The notes below the pieces were generated by a model. It made no database searches, was not told the origin of the DNA, and saw nothing but the letters and a program-made list of their open reading frames with translations. Below, piece after piece: positions 39,568 through 47,915 of a DNA stretch of 64,000 bases. This stretch comes from Vibrio sp. MEBiC08052 (lineage in GTDB: Bacteria; Pseudomonadota; Gammaproteobacteria; Enterobacterales; Vibrionaceae), in the NCBI RefSeq assembly GCF_001506075.1, contig NZ_KQ947475.1:3582660-3646659 (forward strand). The letters are read 5' to 3'. The stretch's first letter is position 1. Every line of letters starts with the position of its first letter. The translations under genes were made by a program, and so were the position numbers.

Positions 39568-41151
39568 TTACTCCTCGATACAGATTTGATTACGGCCGTT
39601 CGCTTTTGCCCGATAGAGCGCCTTATCCGCGCGATAAAAGGTACGTTGCGTGTTCTCACCTTCCCGATGCAGCGTAATGCCAATACTGACCGTCAATCCT
39701 CTCTCTCCCAGAATCTCTTGCCAATTGAATTGGTATATATTTTCACGGAAGTGTCCACCATGGGCTTGCGCTTCTTCCAGCGTTACCTCTTCGAGAATGA
39801 CCAGAAATTCCTCGCCACCAAAGCGCACACAGGACGCCTGTTGAAAACTGAAATACTCGCTTAACTGTTTGGATACATTGACAATGGCTTTGTCTCCGAC
39901 AAGGTGACTGAGTTCATCATTAATCGATTTGAAATGGTCAATATCCACGACGAGAAAGGCAAACGGTATTTCATGAAGCAGCAGATCTTTGAGTTTGGCA
40001 TCCAGCCAGCGGCGATTATGGAGTTTTGTCAGCGGATCGGTAAATACATCCTGTTGTAGTTGGGCAACGGTATTCTTTTGGTTTTCCGTTGTTTCTTTGA
40101 GTTCCCGATTTTCTATCTCTGACAGAATCAATTTTAACTGAAGTTCGAAGCGAGACAGCCGACGGAGCTGAGTCGTGCCCAAATCGCCTATCGGAATCCG
40201 TTTCATCAGATCGACTTCGACCTGAAAAGCGCGCTTCTGACATTCCAGTGCTTGCTGATATTTATGTTGGAGTTCATAAATATGACTGAGAACCTGATAC
40301 AGATCTTTTTTCAATTCCGGATGGGTAAATGAAGCAATTTTCTTATTCTGACTGAGGAGCAGCATTTCTGCGAGATGGACTTTCCCGATTTGGGTGAAGC
40401 AAAGCGCCAACTCGATTTTGATTAAGCACGAGAGTGACATCAGGTAGTTATGTCGAGTGGTATAAGGGACTGAAGCAATAACCTGTAGAGCACCGGAAAC
40501 ATTATTTTTAGCAAGACAAATCCTTGCTTTGTATAATAGGATTTGGCCCGCCAGCGTTTTGTCACTGACTAGTATACTGAGTTCCTCGCACTCTTTGATA
40601 AGCTGTTCTGCCTGCTTATAATTTTTAAGGTCGATATAGCAGGCGAGCATCGATATTTTATAGCGAAGACGAAGCGCACGACTGTAGAGGGCATGATCAA
40701 TACTATCGATTTTTTGATAAAAGCGCACCGCTTTAGCCGGTTCACCATAGCGATGGCAGAGTGAGCCCATCCCCAAGACAGCCTGAGCGTATTCGTCAAT
40801 AAAACCGTATTCAACAGCGAGGTTTGAAATAGCAATATACGCTTGTAAGGCGGTTTGATAGTCCCCGATTGCGATATAGCGTTCACTTAAACTGATTTCT
40901 ATCGATAAGATTTTTTCAGCATCTTGTGGGAATTGCAGTAATGTTCGGGCGGCTTTGAGTTCCTCGATACTTTGCTGGAACTGATTGAGTGATGCCCGGT
41001 ATTCGGCACTGATAATATAACACTGGGCTTTTTGCCACGGTGTTGAGGCAATGTCATTTTTGACTTGTTCCCAGAAAGTGATGGCTTCTTCCCCACTGAC
41101 CGCAGTGACATCAAGACCTGCATCTTTTACTTTATCGAGTAAGTCCTGCAT
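39568..41151 (-). CDS. TPR-containing diguanylate cyclase
   Basis: The 527-residue protein has tetratricopeptide-like helices over about residues 20-330, a coiled-coil linker and a GGDEF domain (about 365-527). The active-site motif is G-G-E-E-F within R-F-G-G-E-E-F-L-V-I-L, and the metal/substrate motif V-D-I-D-H-F-K-S-I-N-D is intact, so it should make cyclic di-GMP. No RxxD inhibitory site precedes the active site. No membrane segment is present, suggesting a cytosolic enzyme controlled by protein partners. It overlaps operon-wise with the upstream TPR gene (1-nt gap). Confidence 0.9.
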   Translation of the reverse strand: MQDLLDKVKDAGLDVTAVSGEEAITFWEQVKNDIASTPWQKAQCYIISAEYRASLNQFQQSIEELKAARTLLQFPQDAEKILSIEISLSERYIAIGDYQTALQAYIAISNLAVEYGFIDEYAQAVLGMGSLCHRYGEPAKAVRFYQKIDSIDHALYSRALRLRYKISMLACYIDLKNYKQAEQLIKECEELSILVSDKTLAGQILLYKARICLAKNNVSGALQVIASVPYTTRHNYLMSLSCLIKIELALCFTQIGKVHLAEMLLLSQNKKIASFTHPELKKDLYQVLSHIYELQHKYQQALECQKRAFQVEVDLMKRIPIGDLGTTQLRRLSRFELQLKLILSEIENRELKETTENQKNTVAQLQQDVFTDPLTKLHNRRWLDAKLKDLLLHEIPFAFLVVDIDHFKSINDELSHLVGDKAIVNVSKQLSEYFSFQQASCVRFGGEEFLVILEEVTLEEAQAHGGHFRENIYQFNWQEILGERGLTVSIGITLHREGENTQRTFYRADKALYRAKANGRNQICIEE

Positions 41152-41152
41152 T

Positions 41153-42613
41153 TTACGACCCTTTCAGTGGTAATTCAGTGAGTTGATCTAATGTAAACGG
41201 GAAAGAAAGGATATCATGCAGCGAAATATCCGGAAGGTTGCCTGTCAGACCTTTTCTTCCCCAAGGATAAATCTGAATCATCTGCTGCAAAATATCGAAA
41301 ATCTGTTGAGCATTTTCACCGGTGTCTGCCAGTAATAGCCCGAGTCGGTCTGAGCTCAGACGGGAGACAAGATCCTGTTTTGAACAGAGTGAATGTGTTA
41401 ACTCTGTGCAGGCGTCGATATACCGAGGGGTCTCATGATAAATAATGATGACGGAATAGTTTGATGACTTCAGTGCCGTTTTAAACAAAACCAGTTGTTC
41501 CCACCAGTAGGTTTCCGAAACGACATTGGTCAGGTGCTTCTCCGGGTCATATTCATATTGACCCCTGATCCGGTTGATGAGTTTTCTCGCTCTTTGTTCC
41601 AACTGTTTCTTTAATTTACGGACTTGGTCTTTGCTTTCCCGCTTGTTTTGAATGTTTAGCTGCGACGAGGAATAGCTGCGGTAGCGCTTAAAAGCCGCTA
41701 ATGCATTTTGATAATCTTCTTGCTGTTCAGCAACCAAAGATTGTTGAAAATAAACTAACGCTAATAACTCATCATTGGCCGAATCCCGGGCTGCTTGTTC
41801 GGCTTTGGCGAGAAGTGCGACTGCTTCCGTCATATTCTGACGGAGCATTTCCAATCGGGCGCGGTTGATGTAGGAGTGTGTTTTTACCCAAGGAAGATTA
41901 TTTGCAACTGCCAAATCATGTGCATATTGAGCCGCTTCTTCGGCATCTTCCAGACGTTCCAGTCCTAGCAATGCTAAGGCTCGAAAATCCCAGACCTCCG
42001 CAACTTCCTGAAGAAAGTTTTTGTCCTCCAGAACTTCAAGCGCGCCATCTAAAACCGTCAACATATCGACATAACGGTTGAGCAGATATAAATCCCAAGC
42101 CCATAAGATTCTGGCTCTGCCTTCGAGTGATTCTTGACGAGTATTATTAGCAACTTTGACTGCCAGTTCATGGGTTGCGCAAGCGAGATGATATTCGTGA
42201 GTACTTCGCCAGATATTGCCGAGTCCGAGTAGACTCTCGATCAGAATATGGATGTCTTCTTCAAGCGTCGCCTGCTCTAAAGCATGAATCCAGTGTTGCT
42301 GGGCGGTATAAAATTTCCCTTCTTTCCATGAATGTAAAGCATGGAGGTGCAGAATTTCCGGCAAATATTCATCATTGTCGAGCTCGTTCTGAGTTGCCAG
42401 CGCTTCTTTGGCATAGCGGATTCCCTGCGCATGTTTTCCGAGTATCAAAGCACATCGGCACATGAGCATCAGGCATTGAATTGACCCCTCAGCGAAGTGA
42501 ATTTGTCTGGAGCGTATCAGACACTGTTCTGCTTTAGACAGAACGTCTGCTGGCGCAATCTCGAAACGGCGCTTGAGTTGCTCTATTTCAAGGAGATAAA
42601 GGCTTTTTTCCAA
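41153..42613 (-). CDS. TPR protein with degenerate GGDEF-like C-terminus
   Basis: The 486-residue protein resembles the TPR half of its downstream neighbour (helical repeats over about 30-320, coiled coil to 350). The last ~110 residues follow the GGDEF pattern: Y-S-V-I-I-I-Y-H-E-T in place of the D-I-D-H-F strand and L-V-S-R-L-S-S-D-R-L-G-L-L-L in place of R-x-G-G-D-E-F. All catalytic residues are lost. The two genes are one nt apart, so they are co-expressed; it may be a regulatory partner that arose by duplication. I infer this from the local similarity only. Confidence 0.75.
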   Translation of the reverse strand: MEKSLYLLEIEQLKRRFEIAPADVLSKAEQCLIRSRQIHFAEGSIQCLMLMCRCALILGKHAQGIRYAKEALATQNELDNDEYLPEILHLHALHSWKEGKFYTAQQHWIHALEQATLEEDIHILIESLLGLGNIWRSTHEYHLACATHELAVKVANNTRQESLEGRARILWAWDLYLLNRYVDMLTVLDGALEVLEDKNFLQEVAEVWDFRALALLGLERLEDAEEAAQYAHDLAVANNLPWVKTHSYINRARLEMLRQNMTEAVALLAKAEQAARDSANDELLALVYFQQSLVAEQQEDYQNALAAFKRYRSYSSSQLNIQNKRESKDQVRKLKKQLEQRARKLINRIRGQYEYDPEKHLTNVVSETYWWEQLVLFKTALKSSNYSVIIIYHETPRYIDACTELTHSLCSKQDLVSRLSSDRLGLLLADTGENAQQIFDILQQMIQIYPWGRKGLTGNLPDISLHDILSFPFTLDQLTELPLKGS

Positions 42614-43012
42614 ACTTAATTATTCCTTTGTTACGTCACTCCGACAAGTTACATTGATGAGCTTAGTTGAAATTATCAATGTGAGCGATTCTGGTCATAG
42701 TCTCCAGTCAAGGGGCATTTTACAGACTTATCTAATCGTTAAAATCATGTATTTGCATTAGCATAAAATATGCCAATAAGAGATAATTGCTGATAACGAA
42801 TGCTTCAACTGTTTATTTTTCCTGTCTATACAGTCATTATCATAAGATGATTTTAAAAAGGTGAGAAATATTTCTGATCGATATTTTGACTGGTACAAAA
42901 TTAAATGGATTACAAAATTAATTATACATGATTTTTTTTTGTACAATCTGCTATCATTGTTATACATGTGTATTTTTTGTATAACTATTTGTATGACGGT
43001 GAGGACGGAATG
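42614..43012. promoter_or_regulatory. Divergent promoter region with TTGTAYA boxes
   Basis: A very AT-rich region of about 400 nt. Near the plus-strand operon start it carries repeated TTGTA-type boxes: TTGTACAA (42939-42946), TTGTATAA (42977-42984) and TTGTATGA (42989-42996), with TTATACATG also occurring twice (about 42922 and 42960). Arrays of such boxes are used by MerR/CarH/LitR-type regulators, and a MerR-type gene is second in the operon. Autoregulation is inferred. Confidence 0.5.
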
Positions 43013-43969
43013 ATGGAAACGAAAATCCCAGTTGGTGTGAGTAGTTGTGTGACAGGTCAACAGGTTCGTTTTGACGGTGGGCATAAGAAAAGCCATTTTG
43101 TGATGGGTGAACTGGTACCATTTTGTGAGTTTATTCCGATTTGTCCTGAAGTCGGTGCTGGCATGTCAACTCCCAGACCAACCATCCGTCAGTATGAGAA
43201 GCATGGTGTGATTCGGTTAGTGGAAACGAAAAACGACACGGTTGATTATACCGAACAAATGGCAAAGTTTACCGACAGAGCGCTTCAGGAGATCGGTCAG
43301 TTTCAACAACCGTTGTGTGGTTATGTGGTTGCGGCTAAATCACCGACCTGCGGGATGAAGCAAGTGAAGATTTATCATGACGGGGGCGTTCGTAAAGAGG
43401 GGGTCGGCTTATATACACAGAAGCTGATGGCGACCATGCCTTGGTTGCCGGTTGAGGAAGATGGCCGCCTGAATGACCCGAACTTGCGTGAGAACTTTAT
43501 TTTGCGTGTTTTTTGTCTGCATGATCTCTATCAGTCGGTCGGTAATGACCCGACACCGGCCAATTTGGTTGCGTTTCACAGTCGCTATAAGTTTACGCTT
43601 ATGGCTCATCGCCCGGATGCTTATCGCTCGCTCGGAAGAATGGTTGCCCATATGGGTGATAAAACACCGACAGCATTTTTTGAACAGTACCGGTTGGCAC
43701 TGATGCAAGCATTAGCCAAACCTGCCAGCCGAAAAAATAGCACCAATGTGTTGATGCATTTCCAAGGATATTTCAAGCGGCAGCTCAAACCGGATCAAAA
43801 AGCAGAGCTGACACGCATCATTCACGAATATCGTCAAGGACTTGTCCCATTACTGGTGCCGGTCACACTGATTCAACATTATCTGACGCTTTACCCGAAT
43901 CCTTATTTGGCACAACAGCATTATCTAAATCCTTACCCACAAGCATTGAAGTTACGTTATGGACTCTAA
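43013..43969 (+). CDS. DUF523-DUF1722 (YbgA-type) protein
   Basis: About 318 residues. The N-terminal DUF523 domain (5-150) has the conserved cysteine motifs V-S-S-C-V-T-G, I-C-P-E-V-G-A-G and S-P-T-C-G-M. Some DUF523 proteins (TudS) are iron-sulfur 2-thiouracil desulfidases. The C-terminal DUF1722 domain (about 190-305, with H..Y-K and M-A-H motifs) is of unknown function. GAGGA at 43001-43005 favours ATG 43013 or 43010; an upstream in-frame ATG at 42968 lies among the operator-like boxes. It is first in an operon with a MerR regulator and photolyase, suggesting a role in nucleobase damage or light response. Confidence 0.85.
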   Translation: METKIPVGVSSCVTGQQVRFDGGHKKSHFVMGELVPFCEFIPICPEVGAGMSTPRPTIRQYEKHGVIRLVETKNDTVDYTEQMAKFTDRALQEIGQFQQPLCGYVVAAKSPTCGMKQVKIYHDGGVRKEGVGLYTQKLMATMPWLPVEEDGRLNDPNLRENFILRVFCLHDLYQSVGNDPTPANLVAFHSRYKFTLMAHRPDAYRSLGRMVAHMGDKTPTAFFEQYRLALMQALAKPASRKNSTNVLMHFQGYFKRQLKPDQKAELTRIIHEYRQGLVPLLVPVTLIQHYLTLYPNPYLAQQHYLNPYPQALKLRYGL

Positions 43970-44822
43970 AGAAAAACGTTATGCAATTCGTGAAGTCTCC
44001 GCGATCACCGGTGTAAAACCAGTGACGCTAAGAGCATGGCAGCGCCGCTACCATTTGGTCGAACCGAGGAGAACAGAAAAAGGGCACCGATTATATAGTG
44101 AACAAGATATTCAGCAGATTCAGCAGATTCAGAGTTGGCTGGCGAAAGGGATTTCGATTGGTAATGTCGCGCAACTGCTTCAAGCGACAAATACGTCGGA
44201 TCTTGAGCCTTCCGGTTCCGGGGGATTGGAAGAGTGTGAGTCATTCCTTTCCGCATTGGCTCAGTTGAATCGGGGTAAAGCTGAAGCGGTCATGGTGGCG
44301 GTATTGAAAAACTATCCGCTGGAGATTGTCAGACAGCAATTTGTGATTCCGGTCGATGAGGCGCTGCTGCGGATGAAAAGTTCCCGGCAATCGATTCAGC
44401 GTGGGTTGTTTCAGTCAATGCTGATAGGGCAGTTTGCCTGGATGATCACGACAGCAAACCGGGCCAGCCATCTGGGGAAATGTCTCTGTGTCAGCCTTGA
44501 TCCTGTGGGCAGCATCTGGGCATGGCTGCATGCGTTGCAGATTGCCGAACAGGGATATTTTACTGCATTACTCGATGGTGTCGAGGAACTGTCCGGACTG
44601 CTTGATCACGCCAACGAAGGGACATTTCAGCGGATTGATTTTTTTTCTAATCGAGCCTTGACGGGCAAACAGCAGCAAGTGATTCGTCAGCTACAGCAAT
44701 CACAAGAGCAGGACGCTGATTTACCTGAACAGATGCGACAACAGGGAAAAGAATTGCGAGGACAGACACCGCTGGTCGTGACCTGTGATGGTCTGTTACA
44801 ACCATTCGACAGCGAAGCATGA
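43959..44822 (+). CDS. MerR-family regulator with degenerate cobalamin-type domain
   Basis: The start codon overlaps the end of the preceding gene by 11 nt. The N-terminal HTH is a clear MerR domain (I-R-E-V-S-A-I-T-G-V-K-P-V-T-L-R-A-W-Q-R-R-Y; about 8-75). The remaining ~200 residues have the size and layout of the B12-binding region of CarH/LitR photoreceptors, with a helical bundle followed by a Rossmann-like part. However, the E/D-x-H-x-x-G cobalamin motif is missing and D-P-V-G-S occurs at the place expected. It probably controls this photolyase operon in response to light or stress without binding B12. Confidence 0.82.
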   Translation: MDSKEKRYAIREVSAITGVKPVTLRAWQRRYHLVEPRRTEKGHRLYSEQDIQQIQQIQSWLAKGISIGNVAQLLQATNTSDLEPSGSGGLEECESFLSALAQLNRGKAEAVMVAVLKNYPLEIVRQQFVIPVDEALLRMKSSRQSIQRGLFQSMLIGQFAWMITTANRASHLGKCLCVSLDPVGSIWAWLHALQIAEQGYFTALLDGVEELSGLLDHANEGTFQRIDFFSNRALTGKQQQVIRQLQQSQEQDADLPEQMRQQGKELRGQTPLVVTCDGLLQPFDSEA

Positions 44823-44876
44823 TATCGCTAATTAATTGATATCATTAAAAACTGAGGGATCATAAGGGGAGTAAGC

Positions 44877-46313
44877 ATGAAGCTGGTTTGGTTCAGACGT
44901 GATTTGAGAACGGTTGATCATACGGCGCTGAATGAGGCAATCGGCAGTGGAGAGCCGGTTTGTGCTATTTTTGTTGCCACACCGGAACAGTGGCGGCAAC
45001 ATGATATGGCACCGATGCAGGCTGATTTGATTGCACGGCGTTTGCCGGTGATTGGTGATGAACTTCGGCAATTGAATGTGCCTTTATACTATCGGGAAGT
45101 GAATGATTTTGCTGAGAGTGTTGAGACGGTTGCGGATTTGGCCCGGCAACTGCAGGCAAATGCGGTTTTCGTCAATATTGAATATGAACTCAATGAGCAG
45201 CGGCGAGATCAAAAACTCAAGCAGTGTTTACAACAGCATGGCATTGCTTATCAGGCATTTCATGATAAATGTTTATTCTCACCCGGGCAGGTTTTAACCA
45301 AGCAAGGGGAATTCTTTAAAGTTTTTACGCCCTTTCGCAAAGCTTGGCAAGCACAGTTCACTATACCTTCCGTGGTCGCGCCCTCATCGGCCGCAAAGGT
45401 ACCATCGTCAAAGGTACCATCACATGATGCAGTTGATCTGAATGACGTTTGTGAGCCTTTTTCTTATCCGCGAGAGTCCAGCCATGCATGGCCGGTAACA
45501 ACTCATGAGATTCGTGACCGACTCCGGGCTTTTTGCCGAGAGCGGGTCGATGTTTACCATCAACAGCGTGATTTCCCGGCACTGACCGCAACCAGTGAAT
45601 TATCTCCGTATCTGGCCATTGGGGCGTTATCGGTACGTCAGTGTCTGGCAAGGCTGTATCAGACGTCAGAACATGGCCGTTTATCTGCAGGGGCCGAGTC
45701 TTGGTTAAATGAACTGATCTGGCGAGAGTTTTATCAGCATTTAATCGCTTTTCACCCCTTACTGTGCCAAGGCAAAAGTTTTCATCCTTGGGGGGAACAA
45801 CTGCGTTGGCATGATACATCAGAAGCCCTGACGCGTTGGCAGCAGGGAATGACTGGTTATCCGATCGTTGATGCCGCGATGAGACAGTTGAACCAGACCG
45901 GATGGATGCACAATCGCCTGAGAATGGTGGTGGCGAGTTTCTTGACCAAAGATCTGCACATTGACTGGCGAGAAGGCGAGCGTTATTTCATGAGTCGGTT
46001 GATTGACGGTGATTTTGCCGCCAATAACGGCGGATGGCAGTGGTCTGCATCGACGGGATGCGACGGTCAGCCTTATTTTCGGATTTTTAATCCGGTCTCT
46101 CAAGGGAAAAAATTTGATCCGGATGGTGAGTTTGTGCGCAAGTGGGTGCCGGAGCTTGAGCCGGTATCAAACAAATGGATTCAAGAGCCTTGGCGTGATC
46201 TATCTGTGAATTATATGTCATATCCTCAGCCAATCGTTGATCATCAGGTCGAAAGAAAGCTAACCTTGTCCCTTTATCAAACAGCAAAGGATAACTGCTG
46301 CCATGATTCGTAA
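44877..46313 (+). CDS. phr: Deoxyribodipyrimidine photolyase (CPD class I)
   Basis: The 478-residue flavoenzyme repairs UV-induced cyclobutane dimers with blue light. The N-terminal antenna-binding alpha/beta domain (1-130) starts L-V-W-F-R-R-D-L-R. The C-terminal FAD domain contains W-L-N-E-L-I-W-R-E-F-Y, W-M-H-N-R-L-R-M-V-V-A-S-F-L-T-K-D and G-D-F-A-A-N-N-G-G-W-Q-W, the class I signature. It follows the MerR gene by 54 nt and overlaps the next gene by 11 nt. Confidence 0.95.
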   Translation: MKLVWFRRDLRTVDHTALNEAIGSGEPVCAIFVATPEQWRQHDMAPMQADLIARRLPVIGDELRQLNVPLYYREVNDFAESVETVADLARQLQANAVFVNIEYELNEQRRDQKLKQCLQQHGIAYQAFHDKCLFSPGQVLTKQGEFFKVFTPFRKAWQAQFTIPSVVAPSSAAKVPSSKVPSHDAVDLNDVCEPFSYPRESSHAWPVTTHEIRDRLRAFCRERVDVYHQQRDFPALTATSELSPYLAIGALSVRQCLARLYQTSEHGRLSAGAESWLNELIWREFYQHLIAFHPLLCQGKSFHPWGEQLRWHDTSEALTRWQQGMTGYPIVDAAMRQLNQTGWMHNRLRMVVASFLTKDLHIDWREGERYFMSRLIDGDFAANNGGWQWSASTGCDGQPYFRIFNPVSQGKKFDPDGEFVRKWVPELEPVSNKWIQEPWRDLSVNYMSYPQPIVDHQVERKLTLSLYQTAKDNCCHDS

Positions 46314-47205
46314 TCTGCTGTTGGCATTTGTGATGTGTTGTCTGAGTCTACCGATTCAGGCCAAAACCTATCCTTTCCCTCCTCAGGGAAGTCGTATTGT
46401 CGGCAACATTGTTTATCATGAGGTACAAAAGGGCGAAACGGTCGCGAACATCGCGGATGCTTACAATGTGGGTTTTTTGAACATGATGGAAGCAAACCCC
46501 GGTGTCGATCCGTTTTTACCGCAAGTCGGGCACGTGATGACGATTCCGGCGCGAACCATTTTACCGGATGTCCCTTGGCAAGGGATTGTGGTGAATCTGG
46601 CGGAGCTAAGACTTTATTATTTTGAACCCAAAAAGCGTCTGGTTCATATCTTCCCTGTCGGCATTGGCCGAATCGGACGCGATACACCGGAAATGGAAAC
46701 CAAAATTAGCCAGAAACGTCCCAACCCGACTTGGACACCTCCTCAGTCAATCCGGGCTGAGTATCGTAAGAAAGGAGTCGAGTTGCCAGCGATCATCCCT
46801 GCGGGGCCCGAAAACCCGCTGGGTTTATTTGCATTGCGGCTGGCTTACGGAGCCGGTGATTACCTGATCCATGGGACGAATAAAGACTTCGGCATCGGGC
46901 TGCGGGTGAGTGCCGGTTGCATTCGGATGAATCCGAAGGACATCGATTGGTTATTCCACCATGTGAATGTGGGAGAGAAAGTTCGGGTTATTGATGAACC
47001 GGTCAAAGTATCCCTTGAACCGGATCGCTCGGTGTTTGTCGAGGCTCATGAACCTCTGACACGCAGTAACGGTAGTAAGAAAGCGCTGGCTTTGCCGCAG
47101 GAATTGGTTTGGTGGATGGCGGAGTTTCACCATTCCGATCAGAAAGCCAAAGCGGCATTGGTCAGTAAAAATGGGATACCGATTGAGGTTGTCAAAGCGC
47201 AGTAG
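46303..47205 (+). CDS. Periplasmic L,D-transpeptidase (ErfK/YbiS type) with LysM
   Basis: The 300-residue precursor has a signal peptide (cleavage after I-Q-A, about residue 21), a LysM motif (about 44-87) for peptidoglycan binding, and a YkuD catalytic domain (about 95-235) with H-G-T-N and the catalytic S-A-G-C-I-R-M (C206). YbiS-type enzymes attach the Braun lipoprotein to meso-diaminopimelate. lpp lies directly downstream in convergent orientation, behind a shared terminator, which supports that role. Its start overlaps the photolyase stop by 11 nt. Confidence 0.93.
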   Translation: MIRNLLLAFVMCCLSLPIQAKTYPFPPQGSRIVGNIVYHEVQKGETVANIADAYNVGFLNMMEANPGVDPFLPQVGHVMTIPARTILPDVPWQGIVVNLAELRLYYFEPKKRLVHIFPVGIGRIGRDTPEMETKISQKRPNPTWTPPQSIRAEYRKKGVELPAIIPAGPENPLGLFALRLAYGAGDYLIHGTNKDFGIGLRVSAGCIRMNPKDIDWLFHHVNVGEKVRVIDEPVKVSLEPDRSVFVEAHEPLTRSNGSKKALALPQELVWWMAEFHHSDQKAKAALVSKNGIPIEVVKAQ

Positions 47206-47289
47206 CCAACTGAGGCAATTCAGCTCAGTGAGAGGATTTCTGTGGGTGCGAAGGAGAGACAGAGCCCTCGAAAGTACAGCCGCTGATAA

Positions 47290-47319
47290 AATTCAGGGCA
47301 ACTGATGTTGCCCTGAATT
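47290..47319. terminator. Bidirectional terminator between L,D-transpeptidase and lpp
   Basis: Perfect 13-bp arms AATTCAGGGCAAC (47290-47302) and GTTGCCCTGAATT (47307-47319) with a TGAT loop. It is placed between the two convergent stop codons. Confidence 0.8.
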
Positions 47320-47338
47320 GATATCGAAAAGAGGGGGG

Positions 47339-47608
47339 TTATTTAGTGTAAGACTGGGCAATATGATCGATACGTTCATTCGCTCTTTGTGCTTCTTCCC
47401 GTACCGCATTGACAGAGTCTGAAGTCTGATCGATTTTATCGCTAAGCATCATCTGACTGCTTTTTAGGGAAGCGACTTGGTCACTTAATTTGCTGACTTG
47501 GTTGCTCAGCTCATCCATTTTTGCCGTAGTTGCACTATCTGTGCTAGAGGCACACCCGGAAAGAAAGACAACACCTGACGCTGCTACTGCCAAAAATACT
47601 TTGTTCAT
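47339..47608 (-). CDS. lpp: Major outer-membrane (Braun-type) lipoprotein
   Basis: The 89-residue precursor has a lipobox L-S-G-C (lipidated C19), a heptad-repeat helix for coiled-coil trimerisation (about 30-80), and a C-terminal lysine, the residue cross-linked to peptidoglycan in Lpp. It ties the outer membrane to the wall. The neighbouring L,D-transpeptidase is the likely cross-linking enzyme. Confidence 0.92.
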   Translation of the reverse strand: MNKVFLAVAASGVVFLSGCASSTDSATTAKMDELSNQVSKLSDQVASLKSSQMMLSDKIDQTSDSVNAVREEAQRANERIDHIAQSYTK

Positions 47609-47915
47609 TATGAACTCCTTGATTGTTCCTTCGGATCAAAGTCACTTGCTTTCCATCATTTTGACGATACGACGGCAACAAGCAGTATGTTTTATGATTG
47701 TAGCACTGAAACAGACAATGAAAAGTCAGAGGAAAATAAGAAATATGAAAAACTTATGAGAAAATTATCTCGACTCCGCTGATTTTTACCCGCAACCGCA
47801 GATGTCTTTTTCTATTCACCTTCGGGGAATTGCGTTATGATAGCGCGTTTCATTCAGTCCCCCCCTGTTTATTGGGGATAGACATTGATTTAGTCACAAA
47901 TAATTGGAGACTCCT
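47609..47915. other. Divergent region between lpp and the DEAD-box helicase gene
   Basis: About 307 nt containing two promoters. On the plus strand the 5' leader of the helicase includes a GC-rich hairpin (CCCC..GGGG around 47862-47877) 40 nt before the start codon. No specific operator recognised. Confidence 0.4.

Noticed and set aside
42968-43010. Upstream ATG extending the DUF523-DUF1722 protein by 15 residues
   Set aside because: The extension lies over the operator-like boxes, has no family match, and a good GAGGA ribosome site serves the later ATGs.
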